Assembly (NCBI GenBank): GCA_024682835.1
Contig: JAIKYU010000059.1
Span: 27,897 to 91,896, forward strand
DNA length: 64,000 nt
Origin: Lachnospiraceae bacterium
Lineage (GTDB): Bacteria > Bacillota > Clostridia > Lachnospirales > Lachnospiraceae
Direction of reading: 5' to 3'
Shown: piece by piece, positions 18,819 through 28,749 of the stretch
Layout of the letters: each line of letters opens with the position of its first letter
How positions within the stretch are numbered: position 1 is the stretch's first letter
Translations under genes and position numbers: made by a program
Notes under the pieces: model-generated
Databases searched by the model: none
The model's input: the letters and a program-made list of their open reading frames with translations, nothing else
Told to the model about the DNA's origin: nothing

Positions 18819-19547
18819 ATGTTTCTCACACAGGAAGAAGGATATTACGCGCTCACGAAGACCGGAATGGTCAGCCTTTATCTTTTGGTCGCTCTGTTTG
18901 TCCTTTTTACGCTGTTCAGCGTCAAACCGGACAAAGAGCATGCCGGGGCAGAGAAAAAATCCCGCATCTCTGTCAGACAGCTGGTTTTTTCTGCTGCCGC
19001 ACTGGCACTCGCCTTTGTTCTCTCTTTTATCCGGCTTTTTTCCTTCCCCTGGGGCGGTTCAGTGACACTGTGCTCCATGCTGTTCGTCACCCTGATCGGC
19101 TACTGGTACGGTCCGCGCGTCGGGCTGACGGCCGCCTTTGCCTACGGACTGCTGGAATTCGTTCAGGACGGCGGATCCTACGTTCTTTCGCCGCTGCAGG
19201 CCGGACTGGATTACCTTTTTGCCTTCACGGCACTTGGGCTCTCCGGTTTCTTCCGCCGGAAAAAGAACGGTCTTCTGATCGGATACCTTGCAGCGATTCT
19301 GGTGCGCGGACTGATGCACACCATCGGCGGATATCTGTACTGGATGGACTACATGCCTGAAAGCTTTCCGCCACATCTGGCCGCCCTTTATCCGGTGATT
19401 TATAATTACGCATATATCCTGGGTGAAGGCTTGATCACCGTCATTCTCATCTCCATCCCCGCCATCCGAAGAGCTCTTAAACAGACCCGGATCCTGGCGG
19501 TACCGGCGGAAGATGTTTCGTCGGTGTCTAAAGAAACGAAATCCTAA
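18819..19547 (+). CDS. thiT: ThiT-like energy-coupled thiamine transporter S component
   Basis: ~242 aa, multi-TM, ISVRQLVFSAAALALAFVLSFI...GPRVGLTAAFAYGLLEFVQDGGSYVLSPLQAGLDYLFAFTALGLSGFF...HTIGGYLYW resembles ThiT. SD AGGAG before ATG 18819. Confidence 0.8.
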   Translation: MFLTQEEGYYALTKTGMVSLYLLVALFVLFTLFSVKPDKEHAGAEKKSRISVRQLVFSAAALALAFVLSFIRLFSFPWGGSVTLCSMLFVTLIGYWYGPRVGLTAAFAYGLLEFVQDGGSYVLSPLQAGLDYLFAFTALGLSGFFRRKKNGLLIGYLAAILVRGLMHTIGGYLYWMDYMPESFPPHLAALYPVIYNYAYILGEGLITVILISIPAIRRALKQTRILAVPAEDVSSVSKETKS

Positions 19548-22500
19548 GGGATCTGCACGGCTCTTCCCACAGCAAAGGACCAGATCCATTTCTCGCGGAC
19601 CTTCCATTCCGTGAGACGCTCCAGCGCTTCGGCATACAGCTGCAGCTGCACCCCGTACCGCGACGCCAGCTCACTGCCGTCTCCCACGGTATGATCCGTT
19701 TTGTAATCCAACAGCACAATCCCATTGTCCTCGACGAAATACGCATCAACAATTCCCTGCAGGAGCACTTTCTCCCCTGCCGGGGCCTCTTTCTGCACCC
19801 GTACCGCGTCAATGCTCATCATGAACTGTTTTTCACGGAACAGGCATTTTTCGCCAAATGCACGGATGAAACGCTGTCCGAGATCCGAGGATAAAAACAC
19901 CAGCACGTCGTCCGGGCGAACAGCTTCAGCCGCTTCCAGTGAAAATCCCTCATCTTTACGTTTTTTCATCCACTCATGTACTTTATTGCGATTTTCATTA
20001 ATTAAATCCTGATTTGTTATCTGCTGATCATAGAGTATTTCCGCGTCCAGAAGCTCCATTACTTTATGATAGAGGATTCCGCGCTCAGCTCCGGTTGCCT
20101 TTTCTCCCTGTCTAAGGAGCCGGTGCTCATTTTTGTCCATTTTGATTGACTGCTCCGGTTCTTTCAGGAGGTGACTGAGCCCCGGAGTTTCCTCCTCCTC
20201 AGCCAGACTGTGTTCCTTCATCTCGGTGACGGTGGTCTTCACATACAGGTTTTCCAATTCCTTGTGTGCATACTGAAATCGGACTTTTTCCAGGATGGAC
20301 GCCTTTAGATAACAATTGATATTTATCCCGTTGACTGCATCAGTCAGTGCCCTGTTTCGCTCTTTCTCCGTCTTTTTTTCCACTTCCACCGACTGTTTCC
20401 ACCCGGATTCCGTAACCATTTTGATCCGGATCGGAAGCGGACGCGCCTTAAGCACTGCCTCCAGAACAGAAAGATAGCCGGACGCGTGTGCCCGTTTCAA
20501 ATAGGATAACCCCGCGCTCCCAGTCAGCCGCTGCTGCGCTTCCATCATTGCCCGGATATTCTCCTCCTTTGCCCGCGCTGTCAGGATCAGCTTTTCCTTC
20601 GCGCGCGTCATCGCGACATACAGCACCCGATACTCCTCACCCAGGCTCTCCTCATGCATCCGGTCCGCAATGGCCAGCCTCCTGAGCGTGGTATACCTCA
20701 CCCGCTCCACAGGGTCAACCGCATAGCTGCCCAGTCCGATCCTGTCATCCTTGAGCACGGCCGATCTCTCATCCCGACGGTTAAAAGCGCGGGAGAGTCC
20801 GGCGACAAAAACAATCGGAAACTCCAGTCCCTTGCTCTTGTGTATGCTCATGATCCGGACCAGATCCGCGTTTTCCGAAAGGACACTGGCCTCCCCATAA
20901 TCCACCTCCACGCGTCGGTATTGCTCGAGCCGCGCGGCGAAGGCCCCCAATCCTCTGCCTCCCGTTTTTTCAAATTCCGCTGCCCGAAGCATCAGCTGCT
21001 GCACATTGGCCCGTCGCCTGGCGCCGGCCGGCATGGCTGAAACCAGTTCCAGATATCCTGTCTCATCCAGAATCATCTCCAGCAGTTCCCGGACAGCAAG
21101 CCGCCCGGATGCTTCGCGCCATGCCGCCAGACGTTCCAGAAAATCAGCACATTTCCCGGATAACGATAAGGGGCAGATATCGACTGTTATTTTATTCTTG
21201 TCCGGAGAAGCGCATCGAACGAGCGCATCATACATTCCGTCCGCGCGATTCGGATCGGCGGCGCGGATGCGTGCCAGCTCCGAATCGCTGAATCCGCCGA
21301 TGACGGATCGCAGCACCCCGGCAAGCGGAATATCTCTGAGCGGATTCTCCATAATAGACAGCAGATCCGTCAGAACACGGATTTCCCGCGCCTTGAAATA
21401 GCCCGCCCTTGATTCCGTATGAACAGGTATGCCGTATTCTGTCAGTACCTCCCGGTACACATCATCCACTCCGGCTGTCGCGCGAAGCAGAATGACGATA
21501 TCTCCGAACCGCGGGCGTCGAAGTCCTTCCTTTTTGTCGCTCACCAGTCCATCCTTCATCAGTCCCCTGATCCGGCTGGCAATCATGCGCGCTTCCGCCT
21601 CCTCTCCGGAGACATGGGAATCGTCGGGATCCGGCTCCTCCTCCATGTCGGATTCGGACTCAGCCTCCGACTTCGCATACAGCAGTAACTCCGGCTCAAA
21701 AGGATCCGTTTCTTCGTCCGGAGGCGGATAATCCGCTCCTGCGCGAAGCATGGCATCGTCATCGTACTCCACACCTCCGACATCCCGCTTCAAGACCTCG
21801 GAAAACACATCATTTGCCAGATCCAGAACCTCGCGGCGGCTTCGGAAATTCTGATGAAGATCCACACGTCGCTCCTCACCCGGACCGCGGCCGCACCGTT
21901 CAAGCTTGCCGGTAAAAATCTCGGGACGCGCAAGACGAAATCGATAGATGCTCTGCTTGACATCGCCGACCATAAACCGGTTTCTTTCTCCGGCGTCCCT
22001 GCGTGAAACGGCATCGAGGATCAGCTCCTGCACATAATTGCTGTCCTGATACTCATCAATCATAATTTCATGAAAATAAGCGGCGTATTCTTTTGCAACC
22101 GCAGTCGGAACAGGATGAAAAATCCCGGCCATCTCCTCCGGTTCCTCCACCAGAACCCGGAGAGCCAAATGCTCCATATCAGAAAAATCGATCACATTCT
22201 TCTCGCGTTTCCTGTTCTCCAGACGTTCCCCGTACAGCAGCGCCAGTCTCACCAGTTCATTGCTCGCCCGCTCCGCCATCTGTTCCCGGAGAAACAGGAT
22301 TTGGGGCGGCGCAAAAAAATAACGATCGATATCTTTTTGTATCAGATCTTTGATTTCGTTTCGTATGTCTTTCGCTGTCTCTCTTTTTTCCGTCTCAACC
22401 GCCTCGTCCCGTTTGGAGGAGAGCCTGCCGAACAACCCGCCGACCGGTGTCACTGCGTCATATAATTCAGAAAAATCAGCAGCCTTTGCCGCGGCGGAAA

Positions 22501-23320
22501 GTTTTTCGATTTCACTTGTTATTGTATCCTCATACATCCAGGGCCCGCCGGGCGACTGAATGATTCGCAGCACCCCGCGCAACGTATCTGCCGCGCAGGC
22601 AAACTCTTTTTTCAGGCGTTTTGTGAGTTCCGTCAACCAGGGCTGCCCGGTATCATGTCCGGAAGGGATTTTGTCCGAAGTTCCTGACAGCTGCGTCTTC
22701 AGCCAGAGCTTCGGCCAGGGCATACTCTCCGCAAAGCGGTGCAGCGCCGTAATCTCTTCCTCGATCCCGCGATCCGTCGCCCCTTGTGCATAGACCTCCG
22801 TGCAATACAGAAAATCCGAATCCTCCCGGCCGGAGGCTTTTTCATATTCCTCCTCAAGAAGTTCCTCCAGGACCTCCGTCTGAAGGAGTTTCAGCTCTCC
22901 TTCATCACAGACGCGAAACGAGGGATCCAGTCCCGCAGCATCAAAATTGTTGCGCAGTACATACTGACAGAATGCGTCAATGGTCATAATCTTTGCATGC
23001 GGAAGCAGCATCTCCTGCCTGCGAAGATGCCTGTCATCCGGAAACCGGGCCGCCCGGACGGACAGCGCTTCGGCAATCTTTTCTCTCATTCCTGCCGCCG
23101 CCGCGCGCGTAAAAGTCACCACCAGAATCCGGTCTATATCAAACGGATGCTCCCCTTCGGAAATCATCCGGACGATGCGTTCCGTCAGAACCGCCGTCTT
23201 TCCGGAACCCGCTGCCGCGGAAACCAGCAGATCACAGCCGCGCGTTTCGATCGCCTCCAGCTGCTCGCCGGTAAAGTGCACCTTCTCCTGCTCCTTATTC
23301 CGCTCACACATCCCGCTCAC
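19544..23320 (-). CDS. addA: ATP-dependent helicase/nuclease subunit A
   Basis: VSAAAGSGKTAVLTERIV, MIDEYQDSNYVQELIL, VGDVKQSIYRFRLARPEIF, SIHKSKGLEFPIVFVAG, C-terminal nuclease LLDYKTDH. Confidence 0.96.
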   Translation of the reverse strand: MSGMCERNKEQEKVHFTGEQLEAIETRGCDLLVSAAAGSGKTAVLTERIVRMISEGEHPFDIDRILVVTFTRAAAAGMREKIAEALSVRAARFPDDRHLRRQEMLLPHAKIMTIDAFCQYVLRNNFDAAGLDPSFRVCDEGELKLLQTEVLEELLEEEYEKASGREDSDFLYCTEVYAQGATDRGIEEEITALHRFAESMPWPKLWLKTQLSGTSDKIPSGHDTGQPWLTELTKRLKKEFACAADTLRGVLRIIQSPGGPWMYEDTITSEIEKLSAAAKAADFSELYDAVTPVGGLFGRLSSKRDEAVETEKRETAKDIRNEIKDLIQKDIDRYFFAPPQILFLREQMAERASNELVRLALLYGERLENRKREKNVIDFSDMEHLALRVLVEEPEEMAGIFHPVPTAVAKEYAAYFHEIMIDEYQDSNYVQELILDAVSRRDAGERNRFMVGDVKQSIYRFRLARPEIFTGKLERCGRGPGEERRVDLHQNFRSRREVLDLANDVFSEVLKRDVGGVEYDDDAMLRAGADYPPPDEETDPFEPELLLYAKSEAESESDMEEEPDPDDSHVSGEEAEARMIASRIRGLMKDGLVSDKKEGLRRPRFGDIVILLRATAGVDDVYREVLTEYGIPVHTESRAGYFKAREIRVLTDLLSIMENPLRDIPLAGVLRSVIGGFSDSELARIRAADPNRADGMYDALVRCASPDKNKITVDICPLSLSGKCADFLERLAAWREASGRLAVRELLEMILDETGYLELVSAMPAGARRRANVQQLMLRAAEFEKTGGRGLGAFAARLEQYRRVEVDYGEASVLSENADLVRIMSIHKSKGLEFPIVFVAGLSRAFNRRDERSAVLKDDRIGLGSYAVDPVERVRYTTLRRLAIADRMHEESLGEEYRVLYVAMTRAKEKLILTARAKEENIRAMMEAQQRLTGSAGLSYLKRAHASGYLSVLEAVLKARPLPIRIKMVTESGWKQSVEVEKKTEKERNRALTDAVNGININCYLKASILEKVRFQYAHKELENLYVKTTVTEMKEHSLAEEEETPGLSHLLKEPEQSIKMDKNEHRLLRQGEKATGAERGILYHKVMELLDAEILYDQQITNQDLINENRNKVHEWMKKRKDEGFSLEAAEAVRPDDVLVFLSSDLGQRFIRAFGEKCLFREKQFMMSIDAVRVQKEAPAGEKVLLQGIVDAYFVEDNGIVLLDYKTDHTVGDGSELASRYGVQLQLYAEALERLTEWKVREKWIWSFAVGRAVQIP

Positions 23321-26300
23321 TCCGTATCGCCGTCAGTAAATCCTGCTCCTTCATCGGCGTGATCTCGCGCATCCGATACCCGGCAATCTGCCTGTCGAAC
23401 GAGCACACCCCACGGTATCTGCAGTAGTCGCAGGCCGTCTTCTTACGATATCGATACGGCGACACCGTCACATCCCCCGCGCGGATCCGATCGCCAACCG
23501 AACGAATCATTTTTCCCGCATACTGCGAAGCCATGTCGAATTCTTCCGTCGAAAACACGTGGGAGGACGCGGTAAAGGCTCCGTCCTTTTTCAACCCGAC
23601 AGGAAGAATGTCCGACTGCAGGGCGGTTCCTCCCCCACCCGCCAATGTCCGATCCATCAGGGAGAGCGCGCGCATATCCCTGTTGGCGATCCCTGAAAAA
23701 GCCAGCTCTTTGCGTATCTGGTTTTCGATATCGCTTGCTATTTTATTGTCATCCCCGGACAGAATCGGATCATTCACCCGGTAATAGAACACGCCTGCCG
23801 GAAGCGGCTCTGTTTCCGGATAACGTTTCCGATACGCTTCTGTCACCGCGCGCAGATAGATCACCAGCTGCATCTGAATCCCGTGATAAAACAGCGCCGG
23901 ATCCCAGGTCTGCGCACCCGATTTGTAATCAACAATGCGGAAATACCGGCCGTCATCCCCTCCTGCCTCATCAATCCGGTCGACCCGCCCCCGCATTGTC
24001 CAGCCGCTTTCCTGCACCCGGAAATCCCACTCTGAGGCAGCAGGCACAAAAACGCCCTTTTCCAGCTGATAGCGAAGCGTGTCCACGGTGCGCAGCATGA
24101 CCCGGCGAATACGCTGCTGCATGTATTGATAACGCGCGTTACTTAAAAATATCTGGTTCCTGTACCCGGAAAGATAATCGGTCAACACCGCATCCGTCAA
24201 CGCGATCGTCTCCTCCGCCGTCAAATCCGCCAGATTTCGTCTTCCTGCGCGAAGCCTGCCGTCAATTCCCTGTAAAACACCATGATAGACTGTTCCGAGA
24301 TCCGTCGGATCCACCTCATACCGTTCCCGTTCGCGCAGGCGCAAACCGTACGCAGCAAAATAGGAAAACGGGCATGCTGCGAAGGTTTCCATCCGGCTGA
24401 CACTGCCTTCCATCAAGCCGGCATATAAAATATCGATTGTTTTTTTATCGATCGGGGAGGGACGGTACGTGTAAAACGCCTGCTCAAAGAGCCGCTGTAC
24501 CGGGTCCGTTTTCCCCTGTTCCGTATCACAGACCACGTGAACCAGCGTCAGATAGTCGCGCTCCTCTTCAGGCGTCATCTGCGCATCCGCATATCGGCGC
24601 AGATCACCGGACACCAGCATGCGGGCGCTCTTCACCGTCCCGATACGATCCGTCAGTTCCCTCTCGGTTGCGTGATGAACGGGTAATTCAGGGAACATCC
24701 GGCGGATCTGCCGTATCAGGTCTGCCGGCCTCATACTCTTTCCGTCCAGTCCCGTCAGCGACCAGGATAGACCGAGCGTTACGGAAGGCTTGGTCAGATT
24801 CATATAGAGGTATTCCCGTTCATTGGAAAGGCTTTGAACCGTGTCGGGGGCAAGCTCCACATCGCGTACCGCCTCCGAAAGAAAACGACGATCCATCTCG
24901 TTCAGAATCCCGCCGCCGCCCGCGCTTCTCGGAAGGAGTGTATCGTTTACGCCGAGAAGAAACAGGATCTTCTTCTCACCGAGTCTCGTCCGCTCCATGT
25001 CTCCGATGACAACCCGGTCGATGCTGGCAGGAATCATACCGATTGTTATTTTATCAATTCCGACCCGCAGCAGTTCCCCATACTCCCTTACACTCACGTG
25101 CTGCTCTCCGAGAAGAGCAATCATCTGATCGATGAGCTCCATCACCTTGCGATAGACCTGTTCATATTCACGCCGTCCCTCCTGATCCCCGCTCGCTTCG
25201 CGAACCGCCGCGATCTCCAGCAGTTTTTCCTCGGCATGCAGATTCTCGAGGAGTGCGATGAGTGCCTCCGAGAAGGTTCGTACATCTCCCTTCGCCGAAG
25301 CCGCAAACGGCTCGATCAGCTCGCAGAAACGTTCCCGCAGTTCATTGACCTCCTGCAGGAGCTCCACCTGCTCCTCCGGTGTGCGATCTGTCCAGACCGT
25401 GCGCAGAAATCTGCTTTCCCACTGCTTCCGGCGGCGAATTCCCAACGCCTCCGTATAAATCTGCAGACGATCCACCGCTGCGACCGAAAGACCAAGAATC
25501 GGGCAACGCAAAAAACGGAACGCCGCCTCCGTAATATCCCGGTCCCGCAAAACCGCCATCGCGCTCTCTATACATTCCACCAGCGGATTCATGCGCAGCT
25601 TTCGCGTTTCATCAATATAGAGCGGAATATCAAACAAGGATGCTGTCCGTTTGATCAACGGCACATAGGATTCAGGATCCGTGGTCAGGATTGCCATGTT
25701 TTCAAAACGGAGTGTTTCATCTGTACGAAGCATCGAATGGATTTTCAGACAGCATTCCGTGCACTCCTCCTCCGGATCGGAAGCCTCAAAAAGGGTGATC
25801 GAATCTCCCGTCGGTTTTGACCACACCTCGGACGGGCGACGGAAAACGGACTCCTCAAGAAAAGCCAGGGGCGGATTGTCCCGAAGTCTCCTCACCGGAC
25901 GCTCCCGAAGAAAAAGATCCCCGGCTTTTGCCCTCCTCTCGACGCAGAACGCACCGAGATCCGGCCCACCCGCATGATCATGATCGTCCGTAAGGGATGC
26001 AAGGTAAGCTGTCTTTTCCAGGTCCGCCGTCGCCTTCAGTGTGAGTGAAAAGACGCTGTCAGTCTCCCTCGGGAAGCGGAACGGATCCTCCTGAGGATCC
26101 ATCAGGAGGGAAACGGTCACCTGTCGGGCCGTGCGCAGAAGAGAAGATATCACCTGATATTGAATGGGGGTAAAACCGGTGAACCCGTCAAAAACCACAA
26201 TAGAATCCTTAAGCAGCTTCGAACGGGGAATAGAATCAGAAAGGATCCCGAGGGTTTCTTCCGCCGTGACATAATGTCCCTTCAGAAAGGAAAGAAAAGC

Positions 26301-26789
26301 GTCATAAACCGTCCGGCAATCGCGCAGACGGGCAGCCAGCTGTCTGTGCATCCCGCAGGCTTCGACCAGACGATCCAGATCTGCCGGTGTAATGCGATAT
26401 TGTAAAAACTCGGAAAGAACGGATTTGACTTCATCCAGAAAGCCCGGTTGAGAAAGACGCCTGCCGATTACCGGCAGGCGATCTTGTATCTGATCTGCAA
26501 CATGCCGAAGAACCAGCGTTTTCCCCATATCATCCAACACAGGGACCTCAGGCTTTCCCACCTCGTCAAAAACACGGTGACGGAGGCGGGAAAAACTGAG
26601 CACATCAATGTTGCTGATGGCATGCTTCGGGTGCATACGCACCACGTCGCGCTGCACCTGCAGCGTAAACTGGTCGGGAACAACAATGAAAAAATCAGTC
26701 TCCGGGCTGCGCTGACTCTCCTCAATCACTTCCCTGAACAGCGTCGTGCTCTTTCCCGAACCGGAAGCGCCAAAACAGAACCGCAGCAT
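23304..26789 (-). CDS. addB: ATP-dependent helicase/nuclease subunit B
   Basis: MLRFCFGASGSGKSTTLFREV; FLLGVNDTLLPRS; SVSRMETFAACPFSYFAAYGLRLRERE; C-terminal Fe-S/nuclease VDYKSGAQ...CDYCRYRGVCSFD. Confidence 0.95.
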   Translation of the reverse strand: MLRFCFGASGSGKSTTLFREVIEESQRSPETDFFIVVPDQFTLQVQRDVVRMHPKHAISNIDVLSFSRLRHRVFDEVGKPEVPVLDDMGKTLVLRHVADQIQDRLPVIGRRLSQPGFLDEVKSVLSEFLQYRITPADLDRLVEACGMHRQLAARLRDCRTVYDAFLSFLKGHYVTAEETLGILSDSIPRSKLLKDSIVVFDGFTGFTPIQYQVISSLLRTARQVTVSLLMDPQEDPFRFPRETDSVFSLTLKATADLEKTAYLASLTDDHDHAGGPDLGAFCVERRAKAGDLFLRERPVRRLRDNPPLAFLEESVFRRPSEVWSKPTGDSITLFEASDPEEECTECCLKIHSMLRTDETLRFENMAILTTDPESYVPLIKRTASLFDIPLYIDETRKLRMNPLVECIESAMAVLRDRDITEAAFRFLRCPILGLSVAAVDRLQIYTEALGIRRRKQWESRFLRTVWTDRTPEEQVELLQEVNELRERFCELIEPFAASAKGDVRTFSEALIALLENLHAEEKLLEIAAVREASGDQEGRREYEQVYRKVMELIDQMIALLGEQHVSVREYGELLRVGIDKITIGMIPASIDRVVIGDMERTRLGEKKILFLLGVNDTLLPRSAGGGGILNEMDRRFLSEAVRDVELAPDTVQSLSNEREYLYMNLTKPSVTLGLSWSLTGLDGKSMRPADLIRQIRRMFPELPVHHATERELTDRIGTVKSARMLVSGDLRRYADAQMTPEEERDYLTLVHVVCDTEQGKTDPVQRLFEQAFYTYRPSPIDKKTIDILYAGLMEGSVSRMETFAACPFSYFAAYGLRLRERERYEVDPTDLGTVYHGVLQGIDGRLRAGRRNLADLTAEETIALTDAVLTDYLSGYRNQIFLSNARYQYMQQRIRRVMLRTVDTLRYQLEKGVFVPAASEWDFRVQESGWTMRGRVDRIDEAGGDDGRYFRIVDYKSGAQTWDPALFYHGIQMQLVIYLRAVTEAYRKRYPETEPLPAGVFYYRVNDPILSGDDNKIASDIENQIRKELAFSGIANRDMRALSLMDRTLAGGGGTALQSDILPVGLKKDGAFTASSHVFSTEEFDMASQYAGKMIRSVGDRIRAGDVTVSPYRYRKKTACDYCRYRGVCSFDRQIAGYRMREITPMKEQDLLTAIRSERDV

Positions 26790-26796
26790 CGGTATC

Positions 26797-27975
26797 TTAA
26801 TGATGGAAAAGCCGCAGTCCCGTGAAGCACATGACCATCTCGTGCCGGTCTGCCGCAGCAATCACATGATCATCCCGGACGGATCCGCCGGGCTCAGCGA
26901 CATAAGACACGCCGGACCTCGCGGCACGTTCGATGTTGTCTCCAAAGGGGAAGAACGCGTCACTGCCAAGCGACACGCCGATATTCCGATCGAGCCAGGC
27001 TCTTTTTTCCGCAGGGGTGAACGGATCCGGACGTACCGTAAACAATTCCTGCCATCTGCCTTCGCCAAGGACATCATCGGCATCCTCTCCCAGATAAAGA
27101 TCGATGGCGTTGTCCCTGTCCGGGCGCCGGACGGTATCCTTGAAAGGAAGATCCAGGACCTGCGGCGCCTGCCTGAGGTACCAGCGGTCAGCCTTGTCAC
27201 CTGCCAGTCTCGTGCAATGAATCCGGGACTGCTGCCCCGCACCGATTCCGATTGCCTGCCCGCCCACCGCATAGCAGACAGAATTCGACTGAGTGTACTT
27301 CAGGGTGATCAGCGCAATCAGCAGATCCCTCTTTGCCTCCTCCGGAAGCACCCTGTTTTTCGTGACAATGTTTTCCAACAGCTTTTCATCAATCGGCAGA
27401 TCATTGCGTCCCTGAGAAAAGGTCACACCGAAAACCGTTTTCGTCTCTTCCGCGGCCGGCTGATAATCCCGATCGATCCGGATCACCGCATAACCGCCCT
27501 TTTTCTTTTCCTTCAGAATCGCCAGCGCTTCCGGAGAATAATCCGGAGCAATGATTCCGTCAGAGACCTCCCGCTTCAGCAATCTGGCCGTATCCTCGTC
27601 ACAGGTGTCCGACAGGGCGACAAAGTCGCCGAAGGACGACATCCGGTCGGCACCTCTTGCCCGCGCATAGGCACTTGCCTGCGGCGAAAGGTCCCCCAGA
27701 TCATCCACCTGGTAGATACGGCGCTCCAGTTCATCCAACGAAAGCCCCAATGCCGCTCCGGCCGGACTGACATGCTTGAAGGAGGAGGCAGCCGGAATGC
27801 CGGTCGCCTTTCGCAGCTCCGATACAAGCTGCCAGGCATTAAAGGCATCCAGCAGGTTGATGTATCCGGGTTTCCCGTTCAAAACCTCGATCGGCAGATC
27901 ACTCCCGTCCTGCATATAGATGCGGGACGGTTTCTGATTCGGATTGCATCCGTACTTCAATTCCAGTTCTTTCAT
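26797..27975 (-). CDS. Stand-alone AICAR transformylase (PurH C-terminal-type, no IMP cyclohydrolase domain)
   Basis: MKELELKYGCNPNQKPSRIYMQDGSDLPIEVLNGKPGYINLLDAFNAWQLVSEL...SFKHVSPAGAALG...SDAFFPFGDNIERAARSGVSYVAEPGGSVRDD. Confidence 0.93.
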   Translation of the reverse strand: MKELELKYGCNPNQKPSRIYMQDGSDLPIEVLNGKPGYINLLDAFNAWQLVSELRKATGIPAASSFKHVSPAGAALGLSLDELERRIYQVDDLGDLSPQASAYARARGADRMSSFGDFVALSDTCDEDTARLLKREVSDGIIAPDYSPEALAILKEKKKGGYAVIRIDRDYQPAAEETKTVFGVTFSQGRNDLPIDEKLLENIVTKNRVLPEEAKRDLLIALITLKYTQSNSVCYAVGGQAIGIGAGQQSRIHCTRLAGDKADRWYLRQAPQVLDLPFKDTVRRPDRDNAIDLYLGEDADDVLGEGRWQELFTVRPDPFTPAEKRAWLDRNIGVSLGSDAFFPFGDNIERAARSGVSYVAEPGGSVRDDHVIAAADRHEMVMCFTGLRLFHH

Positions 27976-28032
27976 CTTGCTCTCCTCATTTAAAAACAAA
28001 TGTTATAATAACACGCGATATAATATCATGTA

Positions 28033-28749
28033 TTATTTATTCTTGTTAATGATTCTCGACTGAACCTCTCCGCTTTCGATGTTGATAAAACGCGTGAAAA
28101 GGGATACCCGGTTGTTCTCATCCAGTGCTTCCCATACGCCGTCCGTAAAGGCATCGAACGAATCCGCAATCGTCACTGCCTTCGGCTCTCCGGTGAAGCT
28201 CGGCAGCGCTTCTGTCGGAGCAACATCTCTCGCGTAGGTATGGATCAGATGTCCCTCTCCGGCAACCGGATTGGCATAGGCGTAGGTAAAACGCTGACAG
28301 GAGGAGGGGTCGCCGCCGCGGGACTTGATGACGGACAGCTGGTAATCGTAATGTCCGCCGGCAACATGCACCAGAGCGGAGATCCTCGGCGTGAAATTCG
28401 GCGCATCCGGCTCGAATTCTCTTGTGGAAAGCGCCTCTGTCCAGGTCATCTGTGCATCCAGTCCGCTCACGATCGTATCGGTCTGATCTCCGTTCGTCAC
28501 AACGGTATAGTTGCCGATCGTGCGCACCGGTGCGTAAATAATCAGGCTCGGATCCGTAAGCTTTGCCGGATCGAATGCCTCGGTCCGGATGCCGGTTCCG
28601 TCCTCCACAAAAATGCGGTTGCGGCTGTTCTCACTCCTTCCCATGATGAAATAAGCGATTGCGGCCCGCTTTCCGTCGGCCGTCAGTCCGATCACGATTC
28701 CCCTGCCGGGATAACTGTTTGCCTGTAACTCCTTTACCAGATCCATCAC
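28033..28749 (-). CDS. purO: PurO-type IMP cyclohydrolase
   Basis: YPGRGIVIGLTADGKRAAIAYFIMGRSENSRNRIF...IIYAPVRTIGNYTVVTNGDQTDTI...FTPRISALVHVAGGHYDYQLSVIKS. Confidence 0.85.
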   Translation of the reverse strand: MMDLVKELQANSYPGRGIVIGLTADGKRAAIAYFIMGRSENSRNRIFVEDGTGIRTEAFDPAKLTDPSLIIYAPVRTIGNYTVVTNGDQTDTIVSGLDAQMTWTEALSTREFEPDAPNFTPRISALVHVAGGHYDYQLSVIKSRGGDPSSCQRFTYAYANPVAGEGHLIHTYARDVAPTEALPSFTGEPKAVTIADSFDAFTDGVWEALDENNRVSLFTRFINIESGEVQSRIINKNK

